DNA of 64,000 nucleotides from Terebella lapidaria (Eukaryota > Annelida > Polychaeta > Terebellida > Terebellidae), in contig OX424564.1 of assembly GCA_949152475.1 (NCBI GenBank), positions 7,130,001 through 7,194,000 on the forward strand. Direction: 5' to 3'. The number at the start of each line of letters is the position of its first letter. Within the stretch, counting starts at the first letter, position 1. The notes beneath the pieces are model-generated. The model did not search any database, was not told the DNA's origin, and saw only the letters and a list, made by a program, of their open reading frames with translations. The translations under genes and the position numbers were made by a program. Positions 10,465-24,289 of the stretch are shown here, piece by piece.

Positions 10465-12225
10465 AAATGTGCCTTGAATATCGTGCTTGAAAAATGTAAG
10501 TGTGCTAGTCATTCTCTCCATAATCTATGATCCCTGATGACAAATGATTTTTAACTTTTAATGACATGGTTATGAGAACATAACATGATGCATAGAATAA
10601 ACACTGCTACTTTCGCACACAATCACAAACTTTTCATTTGCATATCACATCACCTTTAGTGTTGCCATGGTAAAAGCGCGTGGGCTGGCCTTATGAAATT
10701 CAAGGTGAATAGTGTAGACATGTAAGTGTTGCATCCTGGAAATACATATTTGCTCATAAGTTTCATTTCATCTGGCTACTGGAATATATCACAAGTATAA
10801 ACTATAAAAATTGGAGAGTTTTTATCATGATACTGTGCCATTAAGATCCGAAGGAAATGGACCCCAAAATATTTCCTGCATGGATCACCAGCAAATCACT
10901 GACCCCACTGGCATGACCACGGTACTCAACCTTACATATGTGGATAGTTTCAACTTATTGTACGGAATAGATATTCAATCATACATTATTAATGAACATG
11001 GTCATGGTCAATAATTTTCGTGGCCAGAATTTCTGGCGGCAGAAAGCGTTCAAGCGCCGTTTCCATGGTGACGGAGTCACTTTAAAATTTTACATGTGGT
11101 AGAAATGACACCCTGAGACAATTAGCTTTCCATTGATACCACATGTAGAAATATGTGAGCTGTGCAAGCGAAATCCAAAAATAATGGACTTTTTGAGATT
11201 TGGCCTCTGGACTATCAGGCGTGTCTGTTTCATTGAGTTCAAAATGAATGTTTACTCATTAGGAATATGATTGAAGTAGGCCTATGTGTTTCATCATAAT
11301 ATACGGGAATGAATTGGAATCATGTGGGACATGATATGTTTCAATTTTCTTTTTTTATAAGGGGGGGGGGAGGTTGTGTAAGATATATTCAGGTCTCGTG
11401 GTGCTGATGGTGTGCTCGAGCTCTAATGTCGTCTCCCGCAGTTAGCTGCATTTTTTGCAGGTTGTCGGCTAATTTGGTGTCGATCTATAATTGTTTCTCT
11501 GGCAGTACTCTGGATATAGAAACATAACGCCAGTTCCGTACGTGTGTATGATTGCGCTAGGGGTAATTTGAGACACGGAAATCGCACAAGCGTCCAGAAA
11601 ATTAACAACCCACTGATGTGGAATTCGGCTTGCCACATTTTCAGCCTGTCCAGTCTCTATTAATAAGAATATCGCCTGGCAGACAGGTTGTTATGACGTG
11701 GCGACTATGGCAACAATTTCATGTTTCCGGCTTCGTTACACGGACAGTTCAGAAAGTCGAGCACATGTCTGTATATTGGATACAGCCTGGCTTGTGTCTA
11801 TAGTTACTAACACACTGCACAAGCTGTATTATATTTGACGGGCTTCCCAATAATTGCTTTAATTACTGCTTGGCCGACTTCGATGATAAAAACGGTTTTC
11901 TTGTCATATACGGATATTTGGATGATATAGAACTCATGAAACCCCGAATATATTATACATGTGGGGTATAATATATAGATATAGACAGGGTCGCCATTTG
12001 GACCTATATGTATGCATGACAATGTATATTGGAGGCCTATACAGGGTCCATTTGGGTTGCATGGATGAAACAATATAAATTGGACTAAATTGATTACGAA
12101 GATTTGTTAATATAAAATATTCGTCATGTGTTCCAAACTAACAAAATTATTTTTCTTTCAGACGCGGATACAATAGCATTAGTATGCAAGCCAATTTTAT
12201 TTTGATAATATTATCCCTAAATTAT
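10465..12225. other. Intergenic stretch; no supportable gene
   Basis: It holds two X-box-like palindromes, GTTGCCATGGTAAA (10661-10674) and GTTTCCATGGTGAC (11059-11072), and a G10 run (11361-11370). Open frames on both strands are short and without recognisable domains. Confidence 0.4.
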
Positions 12226-12229
12226 ATTT

Positions 12230-12900
12230 TATGTGGGTAATAATCTGCGAGGAAGTGTACCTGACGTGCATTCATATGTCCGCTGTGTGTCGCTATGTGC
12301 ATAGAAGCGTGCATAAAACCGCTGTATTATCTCTCGCCCGCGGTGTTTTCCCGCCATAAAACATGACGTTTTAAGGAGAAATCCGCCATACGGAACAAAA
12401 TTCTTCCCGCCATAACTCGCTATAACATCCCGGCCCGTCACGACGGGGCTTATCTTGCCCTATATCTGGCTATTTCTGCCGATCTATAACAGCGTCAAGA
12501 ATTCCCGTCACACGCTCCTTGAGCGATTTGTCATTTTCTGGCGGCGTTGCGACGGGCGCCACGACCAGTGACCAGTCTGGTGGGCTGACGCCCTAATGGC
12601 CCGCTACATCATATCGGTCATTCTCCCCCGGCCGGGATATTCCCCCAAATAGATGGATGTCATTGCTCGTAATGTGATTTTAGCGGCGATTTTTAAAATA
12701 ATCACTCAATCAACACGGTGTCGGGGCCTCAGTTATGAACCGCCCACGGCAATAAAGATGGCTGCAAATTATTTAATATCGGCCGCTTGGACTTGTGGGA
12801 TAGGGCCATAAATCAGACCGGATGTGACGTCGGAGGAGGCCGTAAATATTAATTTTCTAGACGGAGATATGATATTAAGAGCAGTGGCATGGCGCCCGGT
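12230..12900. promoter_or_regulatory. GC/CpG-rich block with TTTATGG-type sites, enhancer-like
   Basis: This block stands out from the AT-rich flanks by its CpG content and by recurring CCATAAA/GCATAAA words (about 12310, 12354 and 12807), whose complement TTTATGG or TTTATGC resembles caudal and posterior-Hox sites, together with TCCCGCC and TATCTGG-like motifs. It has no long open frame. It lies about 12 kb upstream of the sall promoter, so a distal enhancer or CpG-rich regulatory element is a reasonable guess. This is inferred from composition and motifs only. Confidence 0.3.
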
Positions 12901-14205
12901 GAATACTGATGACCACTTTTGGCTGGAAAGATTCATTCCTTTAAAAGGTCTTCGTGTTGTGGTCTCCGAGAGATATGGAGGGCCCTAAAAGCTTTCATAT
13001 GTGGGGAGTGATTATTGTGCGACGTGAAAAACAGGGTAAAGGGCTCTAAGTTTTGATAACCGTTCCATATGTAAATGTACTTCCCGGATACTTCTGGTTG
13101 GTTTATCACAGTTTGTAGTCGCATGCATTAATTCACAATAGACTTTTGAACCAAAAAAAAAAAGGATAGCTTTCCCAAAAATGTTCATTCGCATTCATTG
13201 TGCATGAAATTCTCTTTGTTCCCTCGCAATCCTGGAAGCATGCAGAAATAGACAAAACACATGTATATAGACACATCAAAATGCGTGACAGGTATGCCTT
13301 TCCATATTTTATACGCATTGCAATGGAAATGAAATTAATGTTGCGATTAGCGAAGGCGTGCAGACAAAATACACGCTTCCAACAAGAGAAACAATGCCAC
13401 TTTGTTATGCCAAGCTTCACCCCGTTTCAAGCAAAGACAACACTGGTCCCTGTGATCTGTGGCACGCTCCAGGGAGTGTTAGGGGCCATGTAGCCTATAG
13501 TCTAGAACAAGGAGAGTCGCGACCTCTCGTTACCTCTATAGATCCAGCCGGGAAATAAAAGATACAGCGTTCCGGATCACGTAAAATTATTGTTTTTTTT
13601 ATGCAGTCAAACATTTGCCATGCACCGCGTCTTTTGTTATGGGGGCCCATATAGGCCTATAACAGGTATTCTTATATTTGTGTATATTCACTGGAAATCC
13701 TGGAAATTATGCACTTTTAACTCAAACGTGGAACCAAAAATAGCATAAAGGTAGCCTACATATATGGGCTTATACATGTTGAAAAGATAAATTGATATCA
13801 CAGAAATGTAGATATATATGTATCGTTATACCCATTGTATAGGCATAGGCCTGAAGTATATATATGTTCCCTTCTTCTCCCTCCTTGGTTATTGCTCTGT
13901 TCCATTATGGAAAGTGACAGGGGATTATAATTGCGTCATAAATCCTCCAAGTAAGTATGTAGGCCTATCACATTGCACACTGGTGTTATATGTCAGTAAA
14001 TATCACGAGATAATGCACGGGTAATACAATCTGTATCCTATACAGCAGATGGCTGATATCCATATGTAGTTATGTGCAATAATTATGTAGTGTCCTTGGT
14101 TTTCAGGATATAAGGTGTCGTATAACAATAGGTAGTCACGCACAAGCCCTACTCGATGTAACAGTGACAAGATGTCACACTAATACACCTTCTCATTTAT
14201 GATAT
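12901..14205. other. Intergenic stretch; no supportable gene
   Basis: AT-rich sequence with repeated TAGGCCTA words (13651-13660, about 13845 and 13959). No RNA, coding or mobile-element structure is visible. Confidence 0.4.
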
Positions 14206-14209
14206 TGTA

Positions 14210-14380
14210 ACGTCGGTTGCGTGGCAGCGGTTCATCAAATCGCTAAGTATGGCCGTATTTCCGGTCCTGCCCTGTCCTCGGCACTTCCGGCTGCGCGCGC
14301 GACTCACAGCACGCCACGTGCTCCCCGCCCTGGTCATTCCTACCCCATAGAGCAAGTGCGGTGTCGTGCGTGCGAGAAAA
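14210..14380. promoter_or_regulatory. CpG-rich promoter-like block with ETS sites
   Basis: A CpG-dense stretch contains TTTCCGG (14258-14264), CACTTCCGG (14282-14290) followed directly by CTGCGCGCGCG, and a CACGTG E-box a few bases further on. CACTTCCGG is the high-affinity ETS/GABP site, and adjacency to a GCGCGC-rich stretch is typical of TATA-less housekeeping promoters. I see no convincing first exon on either side. It could be a promoter of an unrecognised transcript or a CpG-rich enhancer. Confidence 0.35.
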
Positions 14381-16380
14381 ATTAACAGTCATTTCTTACG
14401 GCATCGCAATTCCAATATCTTATGCCTATAATAAGCGGTCATTTTGCGCCGTTGGTTGCATTAAAGCGAAATGATATGAAATTACCCGGCAACATCGAAG
14501 TGGAATGCGCATTTTGTGCGAGTTTAGAGACGAGGGTGACGCACTTGCCACCTCGCACCATACAAAGGCCAGCCTGCTGGTGATGACGATATCAATAAGT
14601 CGCCAGTGTCAAAGTCCGCTCGCATGCGACAACCACATCAGCCGAGACACTCGCAAAACTAACCAAAGTCCTCATAGCGGCCATAAAAGCAGGAAGGAAA
14701 GGCGAGAAATTGACCAGAATCATGCACAATGGATATCGTACATACTCCATCAAGCTCCTAATGAAGGCTTCTGTGCGGCAGATGATGGATGACTGGTAAC
14801 AGACACCGTCCGTCCGTCCGACACTTGTCTGCTCCTTGCATATAGCGTGAACGTCGACCCCAGAATGTGGCCAGATATCTCCACGCTACCTCGTGGCTGT
14901 GGCGTTATGGACCGACTGTCCTCCCCTTTCGTGTAATATCCTAGTTGCCTTCATAACTTCTAACACTCTTTGAGCACCCGTCTCCTTTTTGTGTATTCAC
15001 GATTCCTTGTCCTGAGATTGTAGGGGGCCATGGTCATGTTCTATGCCAGGTGTCATGCAAACTGTCCATTTTCTGTCCCATCTACGCCAAAATATGTTTT
15101 AAATCACGTGCCCTTTCTCTGGTTGCCCCTGTCTGCTGGATGGGCCCTCGGATATCCCTTATTGGCAATTATTGGACCATTGTTGTGGGGAGTCGCATCA
15201 CGCCATGGGTGATCTATGATTATGATCGATTAACGCATGTGAAGGGACGTGAATTAGTGTATATTATTGGCTTTGTCCCCGCCAGTGATGAGTGATTGAT
15301 TGATAAAGGTCCATGTTTTAATCGACATGACGCCCTCAGATACACCACGCCTATAGCCGTAACACGCACAACGTTCAAGGCTTGTCCCGGGCCTTTGGTG
15401 TGCTCGCTTAGCTTTGCTTGTCATGATATCAATATCGTGATTACCTACACTCCATGTACTAGTATTGAACAATTACGCAGTCAGTTATGATTTTCTGAAA
15501 TGTGTAAAACAAGATAATGATAAAGATACTATTTCATTTTGTGATAGTTGATGATCGCATGAATGGATAGGGCCTAATGGCTTCTGGATACTGGATTTAT
15601 AGTACAAATCAACATACCATTTACGCCAGTTGTTGAAATTTTGATACATACAAATTTTTGGTCACAACAATGTGCTATTATAATTAGAGTTGCTAAAACC
15701 AATAATTTTACAATGATATCACTAATTGATCACCCTTAATTGGTGGTAGTTGGTGCCATGACCACCACCACCACGTTGACAATTGTGTCAGGAAGCACAA
15801 ACCACGAGTAGCCAGCCTATCATGATGTATTCCCATGGCGATGGAGTCTGCTAACTGTGGAATGCCCGCGCAAGTACCTGTCAACAAACGATCTCAGCCC
15901 CGTTATCACTGTTGCTGGGTGTATTCTCAGCCGTGTCCCCAACTCCCAGATGTAAATACAGATATTTGACAGGACAATTTTCCCGCCGTGATGGATGACG
16001 GGACGGAGAGCGTTCGTTCTCTCGCCCAGGTTCTGTTCCGGGTGCCGCTTTTTTACCAGTCCTTATGAAGAGATTTATCAGCTGTTATTTTATGGAGTGA
16101 CCAGATATTGTGTGCATTTGTCACTTTACGTTTTGTCACAGATTGCGTGTTAAGTCGCAGGGCCATAAGCTTGTTTTATTGTTGATATTATTGCGAAATA
16201 AAACAATTCAATGAAGCACACACACACACACACGCTTCAGAAGAAAAACCCCACATGCATGCAGTTCACATTTATCAATTGTCATTGAAATGTTTTTCTT
16301 TTCGTTAAAATGTTTGTGACCTTACACGACATGCATTACGGTATTATAATGATATCTGAATGGTTCCAAATTGTGACAAG
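14381..16380. other. Intergenic stretch; no supportable gene
   Basis: No gene can be supported. A TGATTGATTGATAAA word near 15291 resembles PBX/Hox composite sites. Short frames at 15030-15295 lack any further support. Confidence 0.4.
16216..16233. repeat. (CA)n microsatellite
   Basis: Nine uninterrupted CA dinucleotides. Confidence 0.95.
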
Positions 16381-16387
16381 ACCCGGT

Positions 16388-16815
16388 CTTTTATTTATTT
16401 ATTTATTTCACCTCCAGTAACTGGAGAAATACATAAAAGCATGTAAAATATCAGCACATATAAAACATTAGACACACATATATATAATCAGACATGTAAA
16501 GATATATACCCAGAGATCACGGAGTGATAACACAGCCATTTGTATGAGGACATCAAAAAGATCTGGTTATTAGTTTGGTGAAGGTATACTCAGAGGACCA
16601 TGGCCTACAATAATTTTCATGGAAAAGTATAATTCTGAGGCTTTCAATATATCCATCCTCCACGAAATTGACATCCGGTAACTTGAGCCTATAGAAAGCA
16701 GACTTTGCTGGGGACAGACCCTCAGTACATGAAGCATTAGCGTGTATCGCCGATGGCCGAACAGTCTACTCGCTCCAACGTTTCCACTTTCCACCAACTT
16801 GCTTGTAGGCCTACA
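16388..16815 (-). mobile_element. Possible 3' end of a non-LTR retrotransposon (minus strand)
   Basis: Read on the minus strand, the segment ends in CTCCAGTTACTGGAG (a near-perfect palindrome), then GTGAAATAAATAAATAAA, a tail of the AAAT type found at LINE and SINE ends. Upstream on the same strand an open frame of 75 codons (16797-16570) contains RLFGHRRYTLMLHVLRVC, which reads like the Cys/His-poor C-terminal part of a LINE ORF, but I cannot match it to a clade. There is no visible target-site duplication. A 5'-truncated, decayed copy is the likeliest reading. Confidence 0.3.
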
Positions 16816-19800
16816 ATCTTATCACACGTTCTATATATAATTCCTTTGATGTGAATTTGTTTGGCAGTGAAGCCCTTAGTGTATTACACAATATTATATA
16901 TATTTATGATGTCCAAACCGAATTTGAGAGACAGAAATTGCAAATTGACAGGGTTTTCGTTCAATTTACAGACTAATTTTATTTCCCTTGATACAGTAGT
17001 TCAGGAATGTATATAAAGTTTGGAAGCACCCTCCGATACCTGTTTTCAAAACCAGTTCATTCAATGGTGATAGCAATTATTATACAAGTTCACACCGTAT
17101 CGCTGCACCCGGACCGATCAGAAACATGCATGCAGATGGGCGCAAACTCAATCAATCTACCCCGCCTTCTGGCAATGTGACCAATTAATTGTGTATCAAC
17201 TTGTGCCAATAAACTTTTCCCTGCATGAGCGCTCGTGCAATGTTACGTCACAAAGATGTCCCGCTGGTGACGCCAACGGCGCTCCGTAACCGTTCCCAAT
17301 CAAGCCGCACTATTGACGTGGATGGTGCGCCATACTCAATCCCTGGACTCCAGAATGACCAGTTTATTTTGCCTCGACGCCACAGGGACACAACAAGCCT
17401 GATGAAGTTGGAAAGCATCGTTGTACATATACATATGGTACGAGCAATTAGTTTGGTCCACAAATATGTTTACCTATTTACTGGTTAACAGTCTACATGT
17501 CTATGGAGCGTCATACTGAGATCTTTGTGCCATATACTGTACATTATCTCTGAGCATTAGCAAATGTCTTGAAAAATGTTACTCCCATACAAAGTACCAG
17601 ACACGAATCGTACATGCGCTATCAATGCAATTAACTGAAATTTGAATAAAGAGTATTTCTCTCTGTTACTATTAAGGAGAAATAGTCACGAAAGTGTATA
17701 CTAAGTAGATTTTAATTGCTGATTGCCCCTCTATTGGGTAACAACCGAGTTGCATTACATACCCCTACTACTCGCATTTCGTATTACACGATGTATTTAT
17801 TGACAGGATAACACGATGAAAGGATGCGCATTTCGTGACATATACCCTTCCTATAGTAACCAATGGTAACAGAAGATATACAAACATCACGGCAGTCTTT
17901 TATCCCTCATTGTATTCCGTATGCATTAGCGAGGAATATATAGGCGTGTAAGTAGGTGCGGTATCTAGTAGCAACTGTCTTCAATTTAGCAACAGTGTTG
18001 TTTCGGAATTGTTGTCCGTTAGTGAGAGTAATACAAAGTAAGGTACATTTACTGCTATAGTTTATACTCAAACAAAAAGGGCATATGTTTGAGAACCGAA
18101 CTTACAAGTGGAAGATATTAAGACATTTTGAGATGATACTATGAACTTGAATAAACATGAACAATGGTCTAAATATTCACATCATGAATGTGATTGCTCC
18201 CTTCGATAGCTCAACATTATGATCTATTAACTTATTTCCGGCAGTGAAATGTCAGTAGATCTGTTTGTAAACGTCTCCGGAACAAATAAATATGATATTT
18301 ACACCTCCAGAACTCTATATGTTCTGGATTCTCATATCTCGTCCGGAACGAGTCATATCCGGCAGCGGACAGACAAACACACATACGGACGGATATATCA
18401 GACGTGCAGATTACTATACCCCTCACAAATAAACAGAGGGAAATCCCACCAGGGAAAAATACACAGATTGAGACATTTCCATATTTCCCCCCGACTTGCC
18501 ATCTAGTTGTACCCGGGCAGAAGGTGATTATTATATCGGAGAAAAGGTCGATCGTAAAATCTTCGATCAGGAGCCGCTGGTGTCAACAGTTATGAGCATG
18601 TAATAGGAGTCAGCTCCCGACTTATCCCGACCTGCAGATCAGCAATATCATCTTACGGACTGCCGCTGTGAGAACCAGGGCCGTCTTGTTATCTTTCCAA
18701 AGAATATCTGACCCCTGTCTAAGTGTGGAACCCTATCGGGACCCCTATTGTGGGGTCGGAATATACATTCCGGTATGAATAACAAAAACCTGCAGCCAAC
18801 AGATCCGATAGAAAAGTTTCCTAAACACACAGAAGTAGATGCAGAGATCGCATGTCTGTGTGCGTGGTACTGCCTTTTTTGCCATGGCAAATAAATATAG
18901 TTTTCTAACCTTGTTCCATGCATGCAGCAATAATGTATCTCAGGCGATAAACAGAATACGAGAACGAATGAAACTGCGGGAATTCTCACTATTGCAAACA
19001 ATATTTGCTCTGGCGGCGCACACGTGCACATGTAATGCCCACCCACTCATGTAAAGGTAGCGGTCATTCTCCTCCGGCCCCGCGCGCGGTACCCCGACAC
19101 CATGCAGCAATACCCCGACACCATGGCCGAGCTGTAAGACTGCACGCCGTGGTGCAGGCGTTTGTAATTTGGCGAGAGCAGGGCACCGTTCTGATAGGTC
19201 AGCGATATAGACCAGATGCAGGAATTTGACAGCTTGTTGATCGTGTACGTCATCCGCAGTCCGTCAGTTCTGGACAGCTAAGGTATATCCATGCAAACAC
19301 CCTCACCCCGCGGGAACTGGACACACAGAGTTCCAGATCCAGAAATCGAACTGTACGATCATCATTCGGACTCAGGTACCATCATAGAGCGCCACCTATA
19401 TCCCTCTGGGATCACACCCGTACCCGAGGTCTCTTTGTGCATTGTATATGGTGAAAAATAATAATTTAGTGTGTTTAATTAATTCACAAATTCAAATTTT
19501 TATTTGTATGTCCATCTAAGCACTTTTATTTGATTTTCTAATAAATGATAAATGTACATGAACAAGTGATTGTTGCAATTAACGTACAAAATCATTAAAT
19601 CCACTTTTCCTTAACTAACGAGTCTATCTGAGTATGAACATCTTCAAGATTCGGTCGACATCAATCTACCTGACCGTGTCTACATGGGAACATCATAATA
19701 CAGCACAACGGTCTGTGATAATCTGCCCCGATTATAAAAGCTTTGTGGAGGGATAAAAGCAAATGGCCGAAGATGGACGCCAATTAGTACTACAAAGGAT

Positions 19801-22800
19801 GGAGGTAATGGACAAGACTGCAACAATCCTGCGTGGTCGGCCTCTCTCACGGGACATAACACATGAAAGTGTTCTCGTATATACGGATAGCCCTTCAGCA
19901 AATATACACCGTGTTTGCATTACATAAATATAAAACCTTTCCCCTTTCCATTTTGCATAACGCTAGGTATAGATAATTGTATATGTGTATAAAGTGCATG
20001 ACCCCCTTTCTCTCCCCTCGTTTCTGAGATACATATGTATGTCGGCGATATGGGCATAAAGTGGCCAGCGTAGGAAGGATGTTTGCCCAGGTATTAAACC
20101 CGTAACAAGGTTTACATTTCAATTACATAATTTCTCGATTTACATACGGAGTTGGTTATCAGAAAATTTAAACGAAACGGCAACACGGCCGAAAATGACA
20201 CCCTTGGGGCGCTTTTGTTCAAAGGGGGTCACTTTTCTTCTTTATTTGGTGACAAGAGACGCATAAAGTTTGCATTTTGAGTGGGCCCATGACATGACAG
20301 CACCTGACAAATTACAGCGTGTACCACCAAAATACATCGACTTAGTCCAGCTTGTCCGTGTGTAATTTCAGTTGTGACGTCATAGGCTGATCCTTAGTGT
20401 CACGAAAAGGACATTCGATAAGTATTCGAAGTTTTCAAAACTTAACACTCAATCATATGATTGTTACCTGTGGCAACATATTATGGTGGCCCATGAAAGT
20501 GTGAACATGAAAGTAGAATTGTCAACGACTCGAAGTTGAGAAATTTACTCAAGTTATTATCAAAGAGTGTACAAATATTTAATTTAAAAGGTTCGATTTT
20601 TCTCTCTGGTAGGGCGTGCTCAGTCGAGTTATCGGATCGGTTTCGTATCTGCAAAAAACATTGAATATACCCTTAGATCTATCAACGGTTCATGCGTATT
20701 CAATTATTGGTGCTTTTATGAAGTGTATCCGTCCTCATCACCCTCCCTCCTCCCCCAAAAAAATCACAACCCCATAGGCCTGCCTACATGTAGAGTACCA
20801 ACACGTACATTTCCAAATCATTCTGATGACTTTCATATGCCTCATCTACCTGTACAATTCAGTTTAAGTAGAGTTCTAATCCATCGTTCACTCAGGTTCG
20901 GACTATAGATCTATCATCACCTCTACATAATGTATATTGCCAGTGGTCAGTATTAAGCCGGTGGGAAACATATTTTTTCCTCATCATTTGACCGGAAATA
21001 TCTGTAACCTTGGATACCTATCGGCTTTGACCTATGGTACCGATCCGTGTGTACCCCTCGTATGTCCATCCAGTAACCATAGATCCAGAACTTGCAACGT
21101 GCTGATAGATTCCACCAAACTTTCTGGACATAAACAGCTCTATCAGTTCACCGGCATCATCGATACTCTTTTCCGCTTTTATCCCCATTTCCCCGGAAGC
21201 AATAGAGGATAACCTGGACATATCTAGGACCAATACTCGAAAGGACATTGACTGATACGAGGCAGCGGTTATGTATATTAGATAGATAGGTTGCCGATAA
21301 GATATCCAGAAAGTAACTTTTCTTATCCAGTCCAGTACATGATAGCCAGGTGAATTAGACAAATAGATCGATATCGATATGGAATCATTGTCTTTACTCA
21401 CAAACTTAGTTTGGGATGAAATAGGCAAGTATTAACTATCTCTACTCAAGATATTGAGATGTACTATAGATATAATTAAATGCCACGTTTTTAATAGCCT
21501 ATTACGGACAACACGTTCTCAATCGTCAAATGTGCAGTGACGTAACATATTTTGCCCCTGCACGAAGTTTTGGAAAGTTATTCTAACTACACATACAACC
21601 TCTTAAAAACGTGGCATTGGCAAGTTATCCTTGCAAATAAAAGTCTGGGAGATTTCCAGGTATGCGTATATCAAAACCATAAGTTCACACCGAACGCATA
21701 ATTCACAGAAACAATATTTATTGAAGAGAAATAAACATTTATGCAAATTGAAAATTAATTGAAGACTTTTTTACGTTGTTTGTGATTGACGCAGTTCCCG
21801 TATTTTAGTTTATTATATCCACACACGGGGATGTACAGGAATAGTTTGTTTTGAACGGACGGAAGATTTCAGTGAAATCAATTTAGACGATCATAAATAA
21901 TTTCCCTATTGCCAAGGTCCGCGTTCAAGTTTGTGTATGTGTGATCATGTACACAGCCCGTGTGAGCGCCAGATATTTATCGATCCAGGGTAAAAATCTG
22001 CACCAAAAACTATATCGTAAATATCTTTGATAAATAGTAAATATTGCATCAGGGCACCTCGCCGCATCTATATAGTGTGGTAACCATGCAGTTTGGTATG
22101 CAAAGTAGTGCAAGGCATTGCGAGTGAAGTTTTGTTTGCGAGTGAAAAATTATTATTAATATTTACATCGATGTTGCTTTGATTCATATCGACAAAGAAA
22201 GAACCAACATAAGGAATCGTTCTGTTCTTGTTGATCTTTAAAAAAAAAAACACTAATAACCTGATCAGATAAATTCTAATGAATAATTCGTAAAATTCAC
22301 CAATATTCGTACATCACAAACAATAATATGCGATATAAGTGTATTCATTGCAAGCTGAACCCACTGCACTTGCAGATCAACAATAATATATCAAAGTCCT
22401 GATTTCACACGTTAATAAAATGACTAAAATTACACCTGATCCTTCGTTGGGTTCTTTGTTTTCACTTGTTGTTTTATCAAAATTCTGTGGCTACGAAAGC
22501 ATTAAGGCGATAATAATTTATACGCAAAATCGAGTAGTGTTTCATTGACAACCACAGACTCGGCATTGGATATCAAGCCACCCTTGAAGCCCAATCTGAC
22601 ACCAAACATAGCTAAAGTATGCCGTATATGGCCGCTTTTGTTTTTGATTCATTCAATACTTTGGCAAGTACGAATCTAATTAACGGGCCTCTGAAGGATA
22701 TATGGACTAAATGTAATTTATTCACCATGCATAATCGCAAAGTAACCGTCATGAAATTATTTCCGTAAATTATACATGATACAAAAGCTAAGTTATGCGC

Positions 22801-24190
22801 ACTGGTCAGGGCCTTGCATTAATGAAGGCGTGAGTAATGGCACTTAGACTGTTTCCGCCGATTTTATGTATATTATAAAATTTCGAATTCAATCGCATGT
22901 TTTCATGTCAATGATTTTAGTTTCTACGATAGCAGGTGTAACTCAAAGTCGAACATGTCCATTTCACTTTGACCTACCGTGTCAAAAGCTTATGGTTCGT
23001 GAACCGTTAATTATGTCGCGCACGCGAAAGAAAAACATTGAAAACATATCTTTCAGTGATCCTTAACGTTTCCGTAAATAGTATGCGAAACACCAGGGGG
23101 GAAATCGCAACAAGATCATTCAAATCACGGGCTGCTCACTTTTGTTTACGATTTCTGAATCCTGCAGCAGAGATGTCATCTTTCAATACGTGTCGCTTTT
23201 CCCGTGAATTATATATCTAAATATTCATCGATGTATTGCTCGAGAACAATAACACAACACGGGACAATAGCCCGAGGAAACCAGACAATTACAGTATACG
23301 CCAGGCAAATGTATTTGTTATAACTGTCAACGTTCTTCAACCCATAATTAGTTTGCTCTCTTTTCTTGCTGCGCTTACGCCGTGGAAGATGCGTCAAGCC
23401 CAGTTTCTTCCTTTTGTCTCACGAGGCATTATGCCATCGGTGCATATATTGATCACAGTGGCGGGCCATACTTATACATTTTGTCCAGTAGCACAACAAA
23501 TGACGCTCTAGATTGTTCACACCTCCGCCCAGTGTCACCTATACCCTATTTATTGTGTAATCGAATTTCTTGCGATTTGCATACTAAGTAACTAGACATT
23601 GTGCACGTGTCATATTGAGATCTAATTTATGTTCGAATTTGTTGTTATATATGTAATTATGATATACAGACACGAATTTATTAGTAAACGTAATTAATTC
23701 AGTGGGTGCTTGACACACCACGCATGCATGTGAGCATTTTTTTTAAAATGTCAAAAGTCTTCTTTATTTCTTCTCTACTTCTAGAATGATTCTTTAGGAT
23801 TTTGTGTAGTTCTATATACATGTTTCGACCAATCCTAATACACAAGAGCACAATTAAAACTGTACTCAACAAAAAGCATATCATGATGTTCACAAATCTA
23901 TGCCTCAGTCACACGAGAATACGTGTATGAGAGCTGCACTAACCACGATATACAACCAACTACTCATTACCAATCAACACTCACACAGAAACAAACAATA
24001 AATAATATGCGGACCTTAGATCTGGCGTGGGTGATACGAGCCTCTTTCATGATTGCCTTTATTAGTAGCACTTTGATGAGATCGCTCAGAGCATTTGGCC
24101 ACCCCGAGCTGCAAGCGTGGACACTCGACGACTCAATACTGCAAGAGACCGTCCCAGCGACCGGACAGCGCTCCTACACACGACGGTGCC
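16816..24190. other. Long intergenic stretch upstream of sall; no supportable gene
   Basis: Seven kilobases of mostly AT-rich sequence without recognisable exons, RNA genes or mobile-element ends. Open frames up to 136 codons exist on both strands but overlap each other, show no domains and look like chance. The 18,990-19,420 part is GC-richer and contains AGCGCCACCTATAT (19388-19401), whose complement resembles a CTCF core. Confidence 0.4.
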
Positions 24191-24289
24191 ACTGAAGCAA
24201 ACTGACACTGGCCGCAGAAATATCATAACCTCGACACGCCAATGGTATTTCTTGTTGCAATTTGATTATGATAATTTCAGCGTCCGTCC

